A stretch of DNA of 5,258 nucleotides from Nitrococcus sp. (GCA_030452365.1 JAKDMK010000196.1:1-5258); one strand, 5' to 3'. Counted from the stretch's first letter, positions 1-5,218 are shown. Made by a program: numbers and translations. The notes: generated by a model from the sequence alone, not told the origin.

Positions 1-125
1 ATTGCTGAGCCGGTGCGTTGGGACGGCTGCCGAGCCCGGCAAGCGCTACTCGCGCAAGTCGGATGCTGAGTTTGCGGCAGCGCTCCTATGCGGTATAGAC
101 CCTCAATAGCTTCCATTAATTCCAT
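1..125 (-). CDS. Possible partial small ORF running off the left edge, reading through copy A
   Basis: On the minus strand an ATG at 125-123 is preceded, with an 8-base gap, by a GAGAGG ribosome-binding-site match (139-134). The frame then stays open for 41 codons to the window edge. It starts MELMEAIEGLYRIGALPQ; the LYRIGALPQ part is the duplicated EctA tail and the rest resembles nothing I recognise. It could be a chance ORF over the duplicated remnant, or the start of a chimeric gene. Only the ribosome-binding site and the open frame support it, and the remaining sequence lies outside the window, so I keep confidence low. Confidence 0.15.
   Translation of the reverse strand, partial: MELMEAIEGLYRIGALPQTQHPTCASSACRARQPSQRTGSA
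4..104 (-). repeat. Diverged partial second copy of the ectA 3' end (copy A)
   Basis: Positions 21-104 align with 168-264 at roughly 80-85 percent identity by eye, with two gaps of about 6 and 7 bases. The shared GCTGAGC at 4-10 and 151-157 suggests the homology starts slightly earlier. On the minus strand copy A still reads LYRIGALPQ, against LYRIGPLPQ at the EctA C-terminus. The 7-base gap then shifts the frame, so the stop triplet equivalent to that of ectA (46-48) is out of frame. Homology ends sharply at 104, which corresponds to 264 inside ectA; bases 105-150 do not match ectA. It is best explained as a remnant of a tandem duplication or of a deleted second ectA copy. Confidence 0.75.
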
Positions 126-150
126 TGAGCATACCTCTCGATAAGCTGTC

Positions 151-264
151 GCTGAGCGCCTTCATGCGGACGGCTGCCAAGCTCGGCAAGCGCTAGTCGT
201 GCAAGTCCAATGGTCGGCGTGAGTTTGCGGGTTGGGGCAGCGGCCCTATACGGTACAGCTCCTC
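151..264 (-). repeat. ectA 3' end and flank, partner of the duplicated segment (copy B)
   Basis: This is the intact member of the pair. It covers the last 24 codons of ectA with the TAG stop (193-195) and about 40 bases of downstream sequence. The copies are in direct orientation, offset by about 147 bases on the left side. Because the homology continues past the stop codon, the repeat is a DNA duplication and not only a shared protein motif. Confidence 0.75.
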
Positions 265-741
265 ATCTTCGTGGCCGCCCTCGGGAAACATATGGGCGCT
301 GAAGCAGGGGCTGACGTGACACTCCGCGCCAAGCTGCCGGGCAATGGCTAAGAAGAGCGCGCGCGATGCGGTGTTCGAGGGCGCTACGGTAGTTTCGAGC
401 ACGGTAGCCCCGCGGGCACCGAGGCTGCCCAGAAAGCCGAGCACGAGCCGCTTGCCTAGGCCGCGCCCCTGCATGCTGGGCAAGAGCCCAACCTGCCAGA
501 GGAAAGCAACCTCGCGTCGCATCGGCGGGCGATAGCCGGAGACGAAGCCGACGATCTCGCCGTCGCTTTCCGCGACTACGCAGGTGTCTGAAAAATCCTT
601 CGCCAACAGCAAGTACAGGTAACTCGAGTTGGGGTCGAGTGACCCGCTTTCCTTCACCACACGCCATATGCCGCTGCCGTCATCGACATGGGGCTGACGA
701 ATAATAAAAGGGGCGTTCTCGTCTGATTTGCTGTGAGCCAC
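193..741 (-). CDS. ectA: L-2,4-diaminobutyrate N-acetyltransferase EctA (ectoine biosynthesis)
   Basis: EctA transfers acetyl from acetyl-CoA to the gamma-amino group of L-2,4-diaminobutyrate, giving N-gamma-acetyldiaminobutyrate. EctC cyclises this to the compatible solute ectoine; the enzyme is cytoplasmic. The 182 residues are a usual family length and form one GNAT domain. Visible family blocks are LDPNSSYLYLL (35-45), GFVSGY (65-70), FLWQVGL (80-86), the acetyl-CoA pyrophosphate loop QGRGLG (91-96), LETTVAPSNTASRALF (115-130) and the terminal YRIGP (163-167). The start is GTG (741-739): an in-frame stop lies six codons upstream, and a weak GGAA (751-748) sits 6 bases before it. The usual order is ectABC with short gaps, but at least 192 bases follow without ectB, and the gene's own 3' end is duplicated there. 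A consensus promoter lies about 290 bases upstream. The family assignment is secure; whether a complete ectoine pathway follows is not shown. Confidence 0.96.
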   Translation of the reverse strand: MAHSKSDENAPFIIRQPHVDDGSGIWRVVKESGSLDPNSSYLYLLLAKDFSDTCVVAESDGEIVGFVSGYRPPMRREVAFLWQVGLLPSMQGRGLGKRLVLGFLGSLGARGATVLETTVAPSNTASRALFLAIARQLGAECHVSPCFSAHMFPEGGHEDEELYRIGPLPQPANSRRPLDLHD

Positions 742-758
742 GATTGTTTCCGCGCTTC

Positions 759-778
759 ACGGGCGTGCGTGCACCCGT
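759..778 (-). other. Hairpin in the ectA leader, just upstream of the ribosome-binding site
   Basis: The bases ACGGG (759-763) and CCCGT (774-778) form an inverted repeat with a 10-base loop. It ends 7 bases upstream (in the minus-strand sense) of the GGAA ribosome-binding site at 751-748. It lies beside the initiation region without covering it, so any effect on translation would be indirect. It is short and could be fortuitous. Confidence 0.35.
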
Positions 779-955
779 TTACCCAATCGGCCTGAGACGC
801 AATCGATCTGAGATGCTCGACTCAATGTTCGCTCTGTTACAACCAAAAAAGATTCTCTCGGAAGGTTATAAATCTACCCACAAAAATTCATTCGCGCTTG
901 CAAAGCAAGTTTCTGCGCCATTGTAAACGGGCGCTGACGAGCCAGTTTGCGATAC

Positions 956-981
956 AACGCAATTCTTGCGTTTTGCAACGC
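956..981 (-). promoter_or_regulatory. Overlapping, mutually exclusive hairpins in the ectA leader
   Basis: AACGCAA (956-962) and TTGCGTT (966-972) form a perfect 7-bp stem with a 3-base loop. The GCGTT of the right arm (968-972) can instead pair with AACGC (977-981) across a 4-base loop. One segment therefore has two competing partners, the arrangement used by attenuators and other leader switches. On the minus strand it would lie about 50-75 nt into the ectA transcript if the promoter at 1038-1066 is used. No uridine run follows on that strand, so it is not an obvious terminator. It could equally be a DNA operator. Confidence 0.35.
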
Positions 982-1037
982 CAAGATATGAAAATAGACT
1001 AGAATTAATAGAGTTTTTGGTAGCGAAATATACCTGC

Positions 1038-1066
1038 ATTATAGACATTAAGTCAGATGTTGTCAA
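1038..1066 (-). promoter_or_regulatory. Consensus sigma-70 promoter directed toward ectA
   Basis: On the minus strand the sequence is TTGACA (1066-1061), a 17-base spacer (1060-1044) and TATAAT (1043-1038). All twelve hexamer positions and the spacing match the bacterial sigma-70 consensus. Transcription would begin near 1031 and reach ectA after a leader of about 290 nt. The spacer contains the inverted repeat ACAT / ATGT (1045-1048 and 1057-1060), a possible operator that would sit between the two hexamers. No other gene start is supported between this promoter and ectA. Confidence 0.75.
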
Positions 1067-1230
1067 GGATTCGCATCCCGACCTATGCGCTAAACTAAAA
1101 AGTAATGTATTGATATTTAATTAAATTTAAGGAAAACAATCTGCCTGATTGTACAATAGCGTTTCAGCGGCACTTGCCGGCCGGTTAGGTCAGCGTAAAC
1201 AATCGGCTACAACGGCTTGCAAAACAGCGC

Positions 1231-1258
1231 GTCACGGCAATACCCCCTGTGCTAGAAG
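1231..1258 (+). promoter_or_regulatory. Weak candidate promoter for the MFS gene
   Basis: An extended -10 element TGC-TAGAAG (1250-1258) lies about 110 bases before the MFS start. The upstream GTCACG (1231-1236), with 16 bases between, is a poor -35 match. Extended -10 promoters can tolerate a weak -35, so this is plausible but unproven. Competing candidates such as TTGCAA (973-978) with TAGACT (995-1000) are no better and lie much farther away. Confidence 0.25.
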
Positions 1259-1365
1259 TGGACTGGCCCGGTTGCCCGCAAGCGTTAAGCGCGGTTCTCT
1301 TGCGCTGCGCCGGGGTTTTCACGCAGGCTGCCGGGTCTGGATCGGATCGACGCCATCGGCACTGT

Positions 1366-2655
1366 ATGACGACTCGCTACGCGATTTCAGGCTTCGTTGC
1401 GCTATTCATCTCGCTGGGATTGGTCCTCATCGGCAGCGGCCTGCTCGGGATCTTGCTTGGCGTGCGCATGACCATAGAGGGGTTTCCGACGCAGATCATC
1501 GGCCTGATAGCCGCCTGTTACTCACTGGGCTTCATCGTGGCTACCCGCGTGTGCGGGCCTCTGATCGGTGAGGTAGGCCATATCCGTAGCTTCGCTGCAT
1601 TCTGCGCCATTGCCGCGAGCTCCGCATTGGCGCACCCATTGCTGATCAGTCCCTGGCTGTGGGGCCTTGAGCGTATCTTTTATGGCTTCAGCATGGCCGG
1701 TCTGTTCATGGTGGTGGAAAGCTGGCTCAATAGCTGCACTCCGCAACCATTTCGGGGGCGCATCTTAGGCGTCTACGGAACCGTAACCTATGTCGGGCTC
1801 GGCAGCGGCCAGTTTCTGCTTCTGACAGGCTCTCCCGCTGGCTTCGAGCTCTTTAGTCTCGCGGCGATCCTAAGCGCGCTGTCGCTGGTGCCGATCACGC
1901 TCATGCGCACCATCTCACCCGAGATCATCAAGCTCAGAGCCCTGCGCTTGCGGGATCTCTATAGAGTATCTCCGCTGGGCGTGGTTGGTGCGGGCGCAAC
2001 GGGGGTCATCAACGGTTCTTTTTTGGGCATGGCACCGGTGTTCGCCAAGGACATGGGCTTCGCGCACAGCTCCATCGCCGCGCTAATGGGGTGCACCATT
2101 ATCGGCGGCTTTTTGCTACAGTGGCCCTTGGGCCACCTGTCGGATCTGTATAACCGGCGCTTGGTGATCGCGGGAGTTGCATTCGCTGCGAGCCTATTCA
2201 GCATCGGCATCGTATATGCCGGGGACCAGAGCGAATACCTTGTTATCGCCTTAGCGCTCGTATGGGGCGGCTTGGCATTCAGCCTCTATTCCATCTGTGC
2301 CGCGCTGGCCAATGATCTCCTGGAGCCAACCGATGTGCTGGGCGCGAGCGCCGCACTTTTGCTTATGTATGGTATTGGGCTGATCGTCGGCCCGGTGCTT
2401 GCTGCCCAAATGATGGCGGCTATGGGGCCTTTGGGGTTGTTCTGGACCATTGCGGGGGCTGCACTTTGGCTGTCGGCCTACGCCGCTGTCTGCAGCTGGG
2501 TGGGCGAGCCCATTCAGCCCGAAGCGGCTGTACATTACCGCTCAGTTCCCCGCAACACCCCTTACGCTACCACTCTGGACCCACGCAGTGAGCCGGTGCA
2601 GATGGAGCTCGATTTCGGGGACCCGCCGCATGAATCAAGGGGACAACTTCCTTGA
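1366..2655 (+). CDS. Major facilitator superfamily transporter, YcaD-like
   Basis: This is a 429-residue integral membrane transporter of unknown substrate with about twelve predicted helices. Family marks are LLGVRMTIEGF (30-40), the loop after helix 2 GPLIGEVGHIRSF (64-76), MVVESWLN (115-122), typical of the YcaD/UMF2-like branch, and the second-half signature GHLSDLYNRR (256-265). The last ~50 residues are hydrophilic and include VPRNTP (394-399) and LDPRSEP (404-410), which I recall as common in the tails of these proteins. I chose the ATG at 1366 because the protein then begins directly before helix 1. An upstream GTG (1249) would add 39 residues with no hydrophobic or family character. 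No good ribosome-binding site precedes either start. It is divergent from ectA and separated from the next operon by its own promoter. Function as a sugar, drug or metabolite carrier cannot be decided. Confidence 0.88.
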   Translation: MTTRYAISGFVALFISLGLVLIGSGLLGILLGVRMTIEGFPTQIIGLIAACYSLGFIVATRVCGPLIGEVGHIRSFAAFCAIAASSALAHPLLISPWLWGLERIFYGFSMAGLFMVVESWLNSCTPQPFRGRILGVYGTVTYVGLGSGQFLLLTGSPAGFELFSLAAILSALSLVPITLMRTISPEIIKLRALRLRDLYRVSPLGVVGAGATGVINGSFLGMAPVFAKDMGFAHSSIAALMGCTIIGGFLLQWPLGHLSDLYNRRLVIAGVAFAASLFSIGIVYAGDQSEYLVIALALVWGGLAFSLYSICAALANDLLEPTDVLGASAALLLMYGIGLIVGPVLAAQMMAAMGPLGLFWTIAGAALWLSAYAAVCSWVGEPIQPEAAVHYRSVPRNTPYATTLDPRSEPVQMELDFGDPPHESRGQLP

Positions 2656-2711
2656 CAGACACCGCAGCCACGGCCCGCCCAGATGTCTGCGGACGTGTGC
2701 GTAAGAGATGG

Positions 2712-2740
2712 CTGACAGGCGCGCTGGGCTAGGGCATAAT
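2712..2740 (+). promoter_or_regulatory. Sigma-70 promoter of the DUF3311-symporter operon
   Basis: CTGACA (2712-2717), a 17-base spacer (2718-2734) and CATAAT (2735-2740) match the consensus at five of six positions in each hexamer. Transcription would start near 2747, giving a leader of about 34 nt before the ATG at 2781. This makes the two downstream genes an independent unit, separate from the MFS gene that ends at 2655. Confidence 0.7.
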
Positions 2741-2753
2741 CCCCGCGCCTGTC
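2714..2753. promoter_or_regulatory. Perfect 10-bp inverted repeat bracketing the operon promoter; operator candidate
   Basis: GACAGGCGCG (2714-2723) and CGCGCCTGTC (2744-2753) are exact reverse complements separated by 20 bases. The left arm overlaps the -35 hexamer, the -10 lies in the gap and the right arm covers the expected transcription start. Arm centres are 30 bp apart, close to three helical turns, so a protein could contact both arms on one face of the DNA. As RNA from an upstream transcript it would be a GC-rich hairpin, but no T-run follows, so it is not a standard intrinsic terminator. No regulator gene is in the window. Confidence 0.55.
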
Positions 2754-2780
2754 TTGGTCTGGATTGGGGAGTCCGGCAGA

Positions 2781-2978
2781 ATGCGTGCAAAGTTGGGGGC
2801 TAAGCGCTTTGTCTGGTATTTGGCGCTGCTCGGTGTCGTAGTCTTGGCCTTGTGGGTGCCTTTGTACAACCGCCTTGAACCGCTGCTCGCCGGCATTCCG
2901 TTCTTTTACTGGTTTCAGTTCCTATTGGTTGTCATCGCCGCGCTGATCACCGGCCTGGCGTACCGGGCGGGGGTTTGA
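2781..2978 (+). CDS. DUF3311 small membrane protein, probable partner of the symporter
   Basis: This 65-residue protein has two predicted membrane helices (about 11-29 and 43-62) joined by the DUF3311 signature: WVPLYNR (25-31), a Glu-Pro pair (33-34) and AGIPFFYWFQ (37-46). Length and motif fit the family well. I chose ATG 2781 because GGGGAG (2766-2771) lies 9 bases upstream. The alternative TTG at 2754 falls inside the right arm of the inverted repeat, only a few bases after the expected transcription start. Members of this family are commonly encoded directly before sodium:solute symporters, as here with a 10-base gap. By analogy with small proteins next to other symporters of this superfamily (YjcH with ActP) it may assist assembly or activity, but no biochemical role is established by the sequence. 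Confidence 0.88.
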   Translation: MRAKLGAKRFVWYLALLGVVVLALWVPLYNRLEPLLAGIPFFYWFQFLLVVIAALITGLAYRAGV

Positions 2979-2988
2979 GGCTGCGGCC

Positions 2989-4527
2989 ATGACGCAAGCC
3001 CTGTGGGTGTTTCTGGGCTTGTTTGGCCTCGTGACCGTGCTGGGTTTCGTGGCGTCGCGCTGGCGCGCGGGAAACCTAGCGCATCTGGATGAATGGGGGC
3101 TTGCCGGACGCCGCTTCGGCACGGTCGTCAGCTGGTTTCTGTTGGGCGGGGATCTTTATACCGCGTACACACTCATCGCGGTGCCTGCACTGGTATTCGG
3201 CGTTGGCTCCCTGGGTTTTTTCGCCCTGCCCTATACCCTGATCGTCTATCCATTCGTGTTCGTGGTGTTCCCACGGTTTTGGCTAGTCTCGCGACGGCAC
3301 GGCTTTGTGACCGGCGGCGACTTCGTGCGCGCGCGCTTCGGCAGTCCCACGCTCGCGTCCCTGGTGGCCTTGACCGGCGTGCTCGCCACCATGCCCTACA
3401 TTGCCTTGCAGTTGGTCGGTATTGAAGTCGCGATAGGGGCGCTCGGCGTCGGCGGTGAAGGCTGGTGGGGCGATCTGCCGCTGGTGGTCGCTTTCGCCAT
3501 ACTGGCCGCTTACACCTACCACAGCGGATTGCGCGCACCGGCACTTATAGCCGTGGTGAAGGACATACTGATCTACGTCACCGTGATTGCCGCGGTAGTC
3601 GTCATTCCCGCGAAGCTCGGCGGTTATGCGCAAGTTTTTGCCGCGGTCCCCGAAGACAAGCTCTTGCTGCAACCGCAGCAGGTAGCGCCATATATCACCC
3701 TGGCACTTGGTTCAGCGCTGGCATTGTTCCTGTACCCGCATGCGCTCACGGGTATTCTCAGTACCAACGGCACGCGCACCCTGAAACGCAACATGGCGTT
3801 GCTGCCCGCTTATTCGCTGGTGCTGGGCCTCATTGCACTGCTCGGCTACATGGCGCTGGCTTCCGGGGTGGCGAACGACCCCGCATTTGCCAGCGGATTT
3901 GAGCGGTTTGGCGCCAATTTCGCCGTGCCGGCTCTATTTCTGCGTTGGTTTCCAGACTGGTTCGTCGGGTTTGCCATGGCGGCCATCGCGATCGGCGCGC
4001 TGGTTCCCGCGGCTATCATGTCAATCGCGGCTGCCAACTTATTTGCACGCAATCTGTATCGTGAGTACCTACGCCCTGACTGCGACACGCGCGACGAAGC
4101 GCGGGTCGCCAAGGTGGCGTCCCTGGTCGTGAAACTTGGCGCGCTTTTGTTCGTCCTGCTGCTGCCATACAAGTTCGCGATCGAACTGCAATTGCTAGGC
4201 GGTGTCTGGATCATCCAGATCCTGCCGGCGCTGGTACTAGGCCTGTACACGCGCAAGCTGCACTCTCGCGCGTTGATTGCCGGCTGGTCGGTGGGCATGG
4301 CCGGGGGAACCTGGATGGTTGCAAGCCAGCATTTCGGCGCGATCTTCCCGTTACAAGTCGCGGGCTTCGAACTCTCCGCCTATGCGGCTTTCTACGCCCT
4401 GATCCTGAATCTTCTCGTCACAGTCGCCTTGTCGGCACTGGCGCCGAGACTGGGTTGGCCAAGCGACGAGGACACGACCCTGCCGCACGAGTACTTGGAT
4501 GATGCCGCGCATGAGGGGGGCATATAG
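2989..4527 (+). CDS. Sodium:solute symporter family permease, MctP-like (monocarboxylate uptake suggested)
   Basis: This is a 512-residue inner-membrane secondary transporter of the SSS family with about thirteen hydrophobic segments. Landmarks are DEWGLAGRRFG (34-44), SWFLLGGDLYTAYT (48-61), GFVTGGDFVRARFGS (105-119), SGLRAPALIAVVKD (179-192), YPHALTGILSTNG (249-261) and VPAAIMSIAAANLFARNLY (339-357). This pattern resembles the rhizobial monocarboxylate permease MctP (lactate, pyruvate, related acids), so uptake of a small carboxylate is the best guess; the substrate is not proven. In PutP the second sodium site uses Ala337, Ser340 and Thr341. The aligned residues here are Ala342, Ser345 and Ile346, so one hydroxyl ligand is absent. 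Start ATG 2989 has GAGG (2977-2980) 8 bases upstream, overlapping the DUF3311 stop codon, which suggests coupled translation. The charged C-terminal tail is short. No terminator is obvious downstream. Confidence 0.92.
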   Translation: MTQALWVFLGLFGLVTVLGFVASRWRAGNLAHLDEWGLAGRRFGTVVSWFLLGGDLYTAYTLIAVPALVFGVGSLGFFALPYTLIVYPFVFVVFPRFWLVSRRHGFVTGGDFVRARFGSPTLASLVALTGVLATMPYIALQLVGIEVAIGALGVGGEGWWGDLPLVVAFAILAAYTYHSGLRAPALIAVVKDILIYVTVIAAVVVIPAKLGGYAQVFAAVPEDKLLLQPQQVAPYITLALGSALALFLYPHALTGILSTNGTRTLKRNMALLPAYSLVLGLIALLGYMALASGVANDPAFASGFERFGANFAVPALFLRWFPDWFVGFAMAAIAIGALVPAAIMSIAAANLFARNLYREYLRPDCDTRDEARVAKVASLVVKLGALLFVLLLPYKFAIELQLLGGVWIIQILPALVLGLYTRKLHSRALIAGWSVGMAGGTWMVASQHFGAIFPLQVAGFELSAYAAFYALILNLLVTVALSALAPRLGWPSDEDTTLPHEYLDDAAHEGGI

Positions 4528-4810
4528 CACGCATGCGAGTATCCCGCGACGGTTGCTGAGCCGGCGGGCGCGCCGACGACGGATAACCCTTTCCATTACA
4601 AAAGTCTGGTTCCAGTCGAGCTCGGCTCCTCTAACGCTTAAGATCCAATTACAGAAATGAAGGAAGGACTAACCGATCAAGATGGGGTCTTGGCGATGGG
4701 GCGCAATGTCTTGTAATTCCGGAGGCTGCTAACGAAAATGAGCAACCGCATGGCCGCAAGCGCATTGCACTATCTTCGGCGCAAGGGCCATGGCTGCGCG
4801 GCACTGCTTG
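4528..4810. other. Intergenic region between the symporter gene and tRNA-Ser
   Basis: I see no supported gene in these 283 bases. There is a GC-rich patch (about 4561-4575, including GGCGCGCC), then a more AT-rich part. Two tiny ORFs (4657-4716, 19 codons; 4738-4824, 28 codons) lack family resemblance; the second runs into the tRNA. No hairpin followed by a T-run marks the end of the symporter operon. TTGTAA (4711-4716), 17 bases and GAAAAT (4734-4739) is a modest promoter candidate for tRNA-Ser, matching 8 of 12 consensus positions. Confidence 0.5.
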
Positions 4811-4898
4811 GGAGAGGTGGCTGAGTGGACGAAAGCACCCGACTTGAAATCGGGCGAGCCTACGGGCTCCGGGGGTTCGAATCCCTCCCTCTCCGCCA
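4811..4898 (+). tRNA. tRNA-Ser (anticodon TGA)
   Basis: The gene folds into a complete class II tRNA. The acceptor stem is GGAGAGG (4811-4817) with CCTCTCC (4888-4894), followed by discriminator G and encoded CCA (4896-4898). The anticodon stem is CCCGA/TCGGG around loop CTTGAAA, with TGA at 4845-4847, decoding UCA and, through wobble, other UCN codons. The long variable arm pairs GAGCC (4856-4860) with GGCTC (4865-4869), as expected for serine. The T loop is TTCGAAT. Nothing is abnormal. Confidence 0.97.
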
Positions 4899-4935
4899 CT
4901 ACACTAATACAAACAAACGCTTATAGCCCGCGTAC

Positions 4936-4960
4936 GTTGGGGTGACGAAGGAATCCCAAC
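4936..4960. other. Weak hairpin between the convergent tRNA genes
   Basis: GTTGGG (4936-4941) pairs with CCCAAC (4955-4960), plus a possible G-T pair inside, around a loop of about 11-13 bases. It lies midway between the converging tRNA-Ser and tRNA-Glu genes, where a terminator or 3' processing signal would be expected. There is no T-run on either strand, so it does not qualify as a standard intrinsic terminator. Confidence 0.3.
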
Positions 4961-4998
4961 AAATACCGCTACGCTTGGAGAATAGAAGGACATATTGG

Positions 4999-5073
4999 TG
5001 GCGCTCCCACGGGGATTTGAACCCCGGTTACCGCCTTGAGAGGGCGGCGTCCTAACCGCTAGACGATGGGAGC
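4999..5073 (-). tRNA. tRNA-Glu (anticodon CTC)
   Basis: On the minus strand the acceptor stem GCTCCCA (5073-5067) pairs with TGGGAGC (5009-5003), followed by discriminator G and encoded CCA (5001-4999). A second CCA follows directly at 4998-4996. The anticodon stem CCGCC/GGCGG encloses the loop CTCTCAA with CTC at 5040-5038, which reads GAG only. The T arm CGGGG-TTCAAAT-CCCCG is intact. Many bacteria use only the TTC isoacceptor for glutamate, so the genome probably also has a TTC gene and a GC-leaning codon usage. Confidence 0.96.
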
Positions 5074-5090
5074 GTGTCGGATTTCGGCCG

Positions 5091-5121
5091 GCCCGCGTGC
5101 CACCGAAGGTTCGGCACGGGC
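5091..5121. other. Strong GC-rich hairpin upstream of tRNA-Glu
   Basis: GCCCG (5091-5095) plus GTGCC (5097-5101), with one bulged C, pair with GGCACGGGC (5113-5121). Inside, CCGAA and TTCGG form a competing inner repeat. On the minus strand it would sit 18 bases ahead of the tRNA-Glu 5' end, so it may be leader structure in the precursor tRNA. No T-run follows on either strand. Confidence 0.4.
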
Positions 5122-5133
5122 GCTAGGAAAGCG

Positions 5134-5201
5134 CTGAACGAATATTTACGGCCGTAACTCATCGGGATCGGCGCAAGCGCGGCCGCGTAATATTTATTCA
5201 G
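5134..5201. repeat. Large imperfect inverted repeat upstream of tRNA-Glu
   Basis: The left arm (5134-5154, starting CTGAACGAATATT) and right arm (5180-5201, ending AATATTTATTCAG) are imperfect reverse complements of about 21 bases around a 25-base centre. Both arms end inward in GGCCG-type sequence, with AT-rich sequence toward the outside. This could be a protein-binding dyad or an RNA stem in the tRNA-Glu leader. I do not recognise it as a known repeat family. Confidence 0.45.
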
Positions 5202-5218
5202 TGATTGCCAAGACTGCT

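Larger units (their letters stand above)
742..1365. other. Intergenic region between divergent ectA and MFS gene; AT-rich core at about 840-1140
   Basis: No gene is supported in these 624 bases. The core from about 840 to 1140 is clearly richer in A and T than either flank, and composition changes abruptly near 1141. It holds the consensus minus-strand promoter (1038-1066), small hairpins (897-909 and 956-981) and perfect palindromes ATTTAATTAAAT (1115-1126) and ATTGTACAAT (1148-1157). A ribosome-binding-like AAGGAA (1129-1134) is followed by no credible start or gene. From 1158 to 1365 the sequence is GC-richer and noncoding as far as I can judge. The layout fits a shared regulatory region with a long ectA leader. 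Confidence 0.6.

Noticed and set aside
744..926. 60-codon plus-strand ORF in the ectA leader region
   Set aside because: No ribosome-binding site, no domain resemblance, and it is antisense to the likely ectA leader.
866..1066. 66-codon minus-strand ORF upstream of ectA
   Set aside because: Its TTG start falls inside the -35 hexamer of the consensus promoter, so it could not be translated from that transcript. It is AT-rich without codon bias and resembles no family; internal ATGs lack ribosome-binding sites.
1249..1365. N-terminal extension of the MFS protein from GTG 1249
   Set aside because: The 39 added residues have no membrane or family character and no ribosome-binding site; ATG 1366 gives a normal MFS N-terminus.
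1149..1571. 140-codon plus-strand ORF overlapping the MFS start
   Set aside because: Arg/Ala/Gly-rich shadow of the MFS reading frame beyond 1366; its first part resembles nothing. The AAGGAA upstream is too far from its TTG start.
2656..2692. Inverted repeats after the MFS stop (CAGACA/TGTCTG and CCGCAG/CTGCGG) considered as a terminator
   Set aside because: Stems are 6 bp with long loops, compete with each other, and no T-run follows.
3283..3672. Antisense ORFs over the symporter gene (also 3173-3544, 3846-4298) and the out-of-frame ORF 3465-3902
   Set aside because: These are long open frames produced by GC-rich coding sequence; the translations are low-complexity Arg/Ala-rich and no start signals support them.
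4553..4564. 12-base match TTGCTGAGCCGG, also at 2-13
   Set aside because: Considered as a dispersed repeat joining the two ends, but the match does not extend and such a length can occur by chance in GC-rich sequence.
4657..4716. 19-codon ORF after the symporter gene
   Set aside because: No proper ribosome-binding site and no similarity; too short to support.
4738..4824. 28-codon ORF preceded by GGAGG and ending in tRNA-Ser
   Set aside because: Spacing to the GGAGG is long (12 bases), the frame overlaps the tRNA, and the peptide has no recognisable feature.
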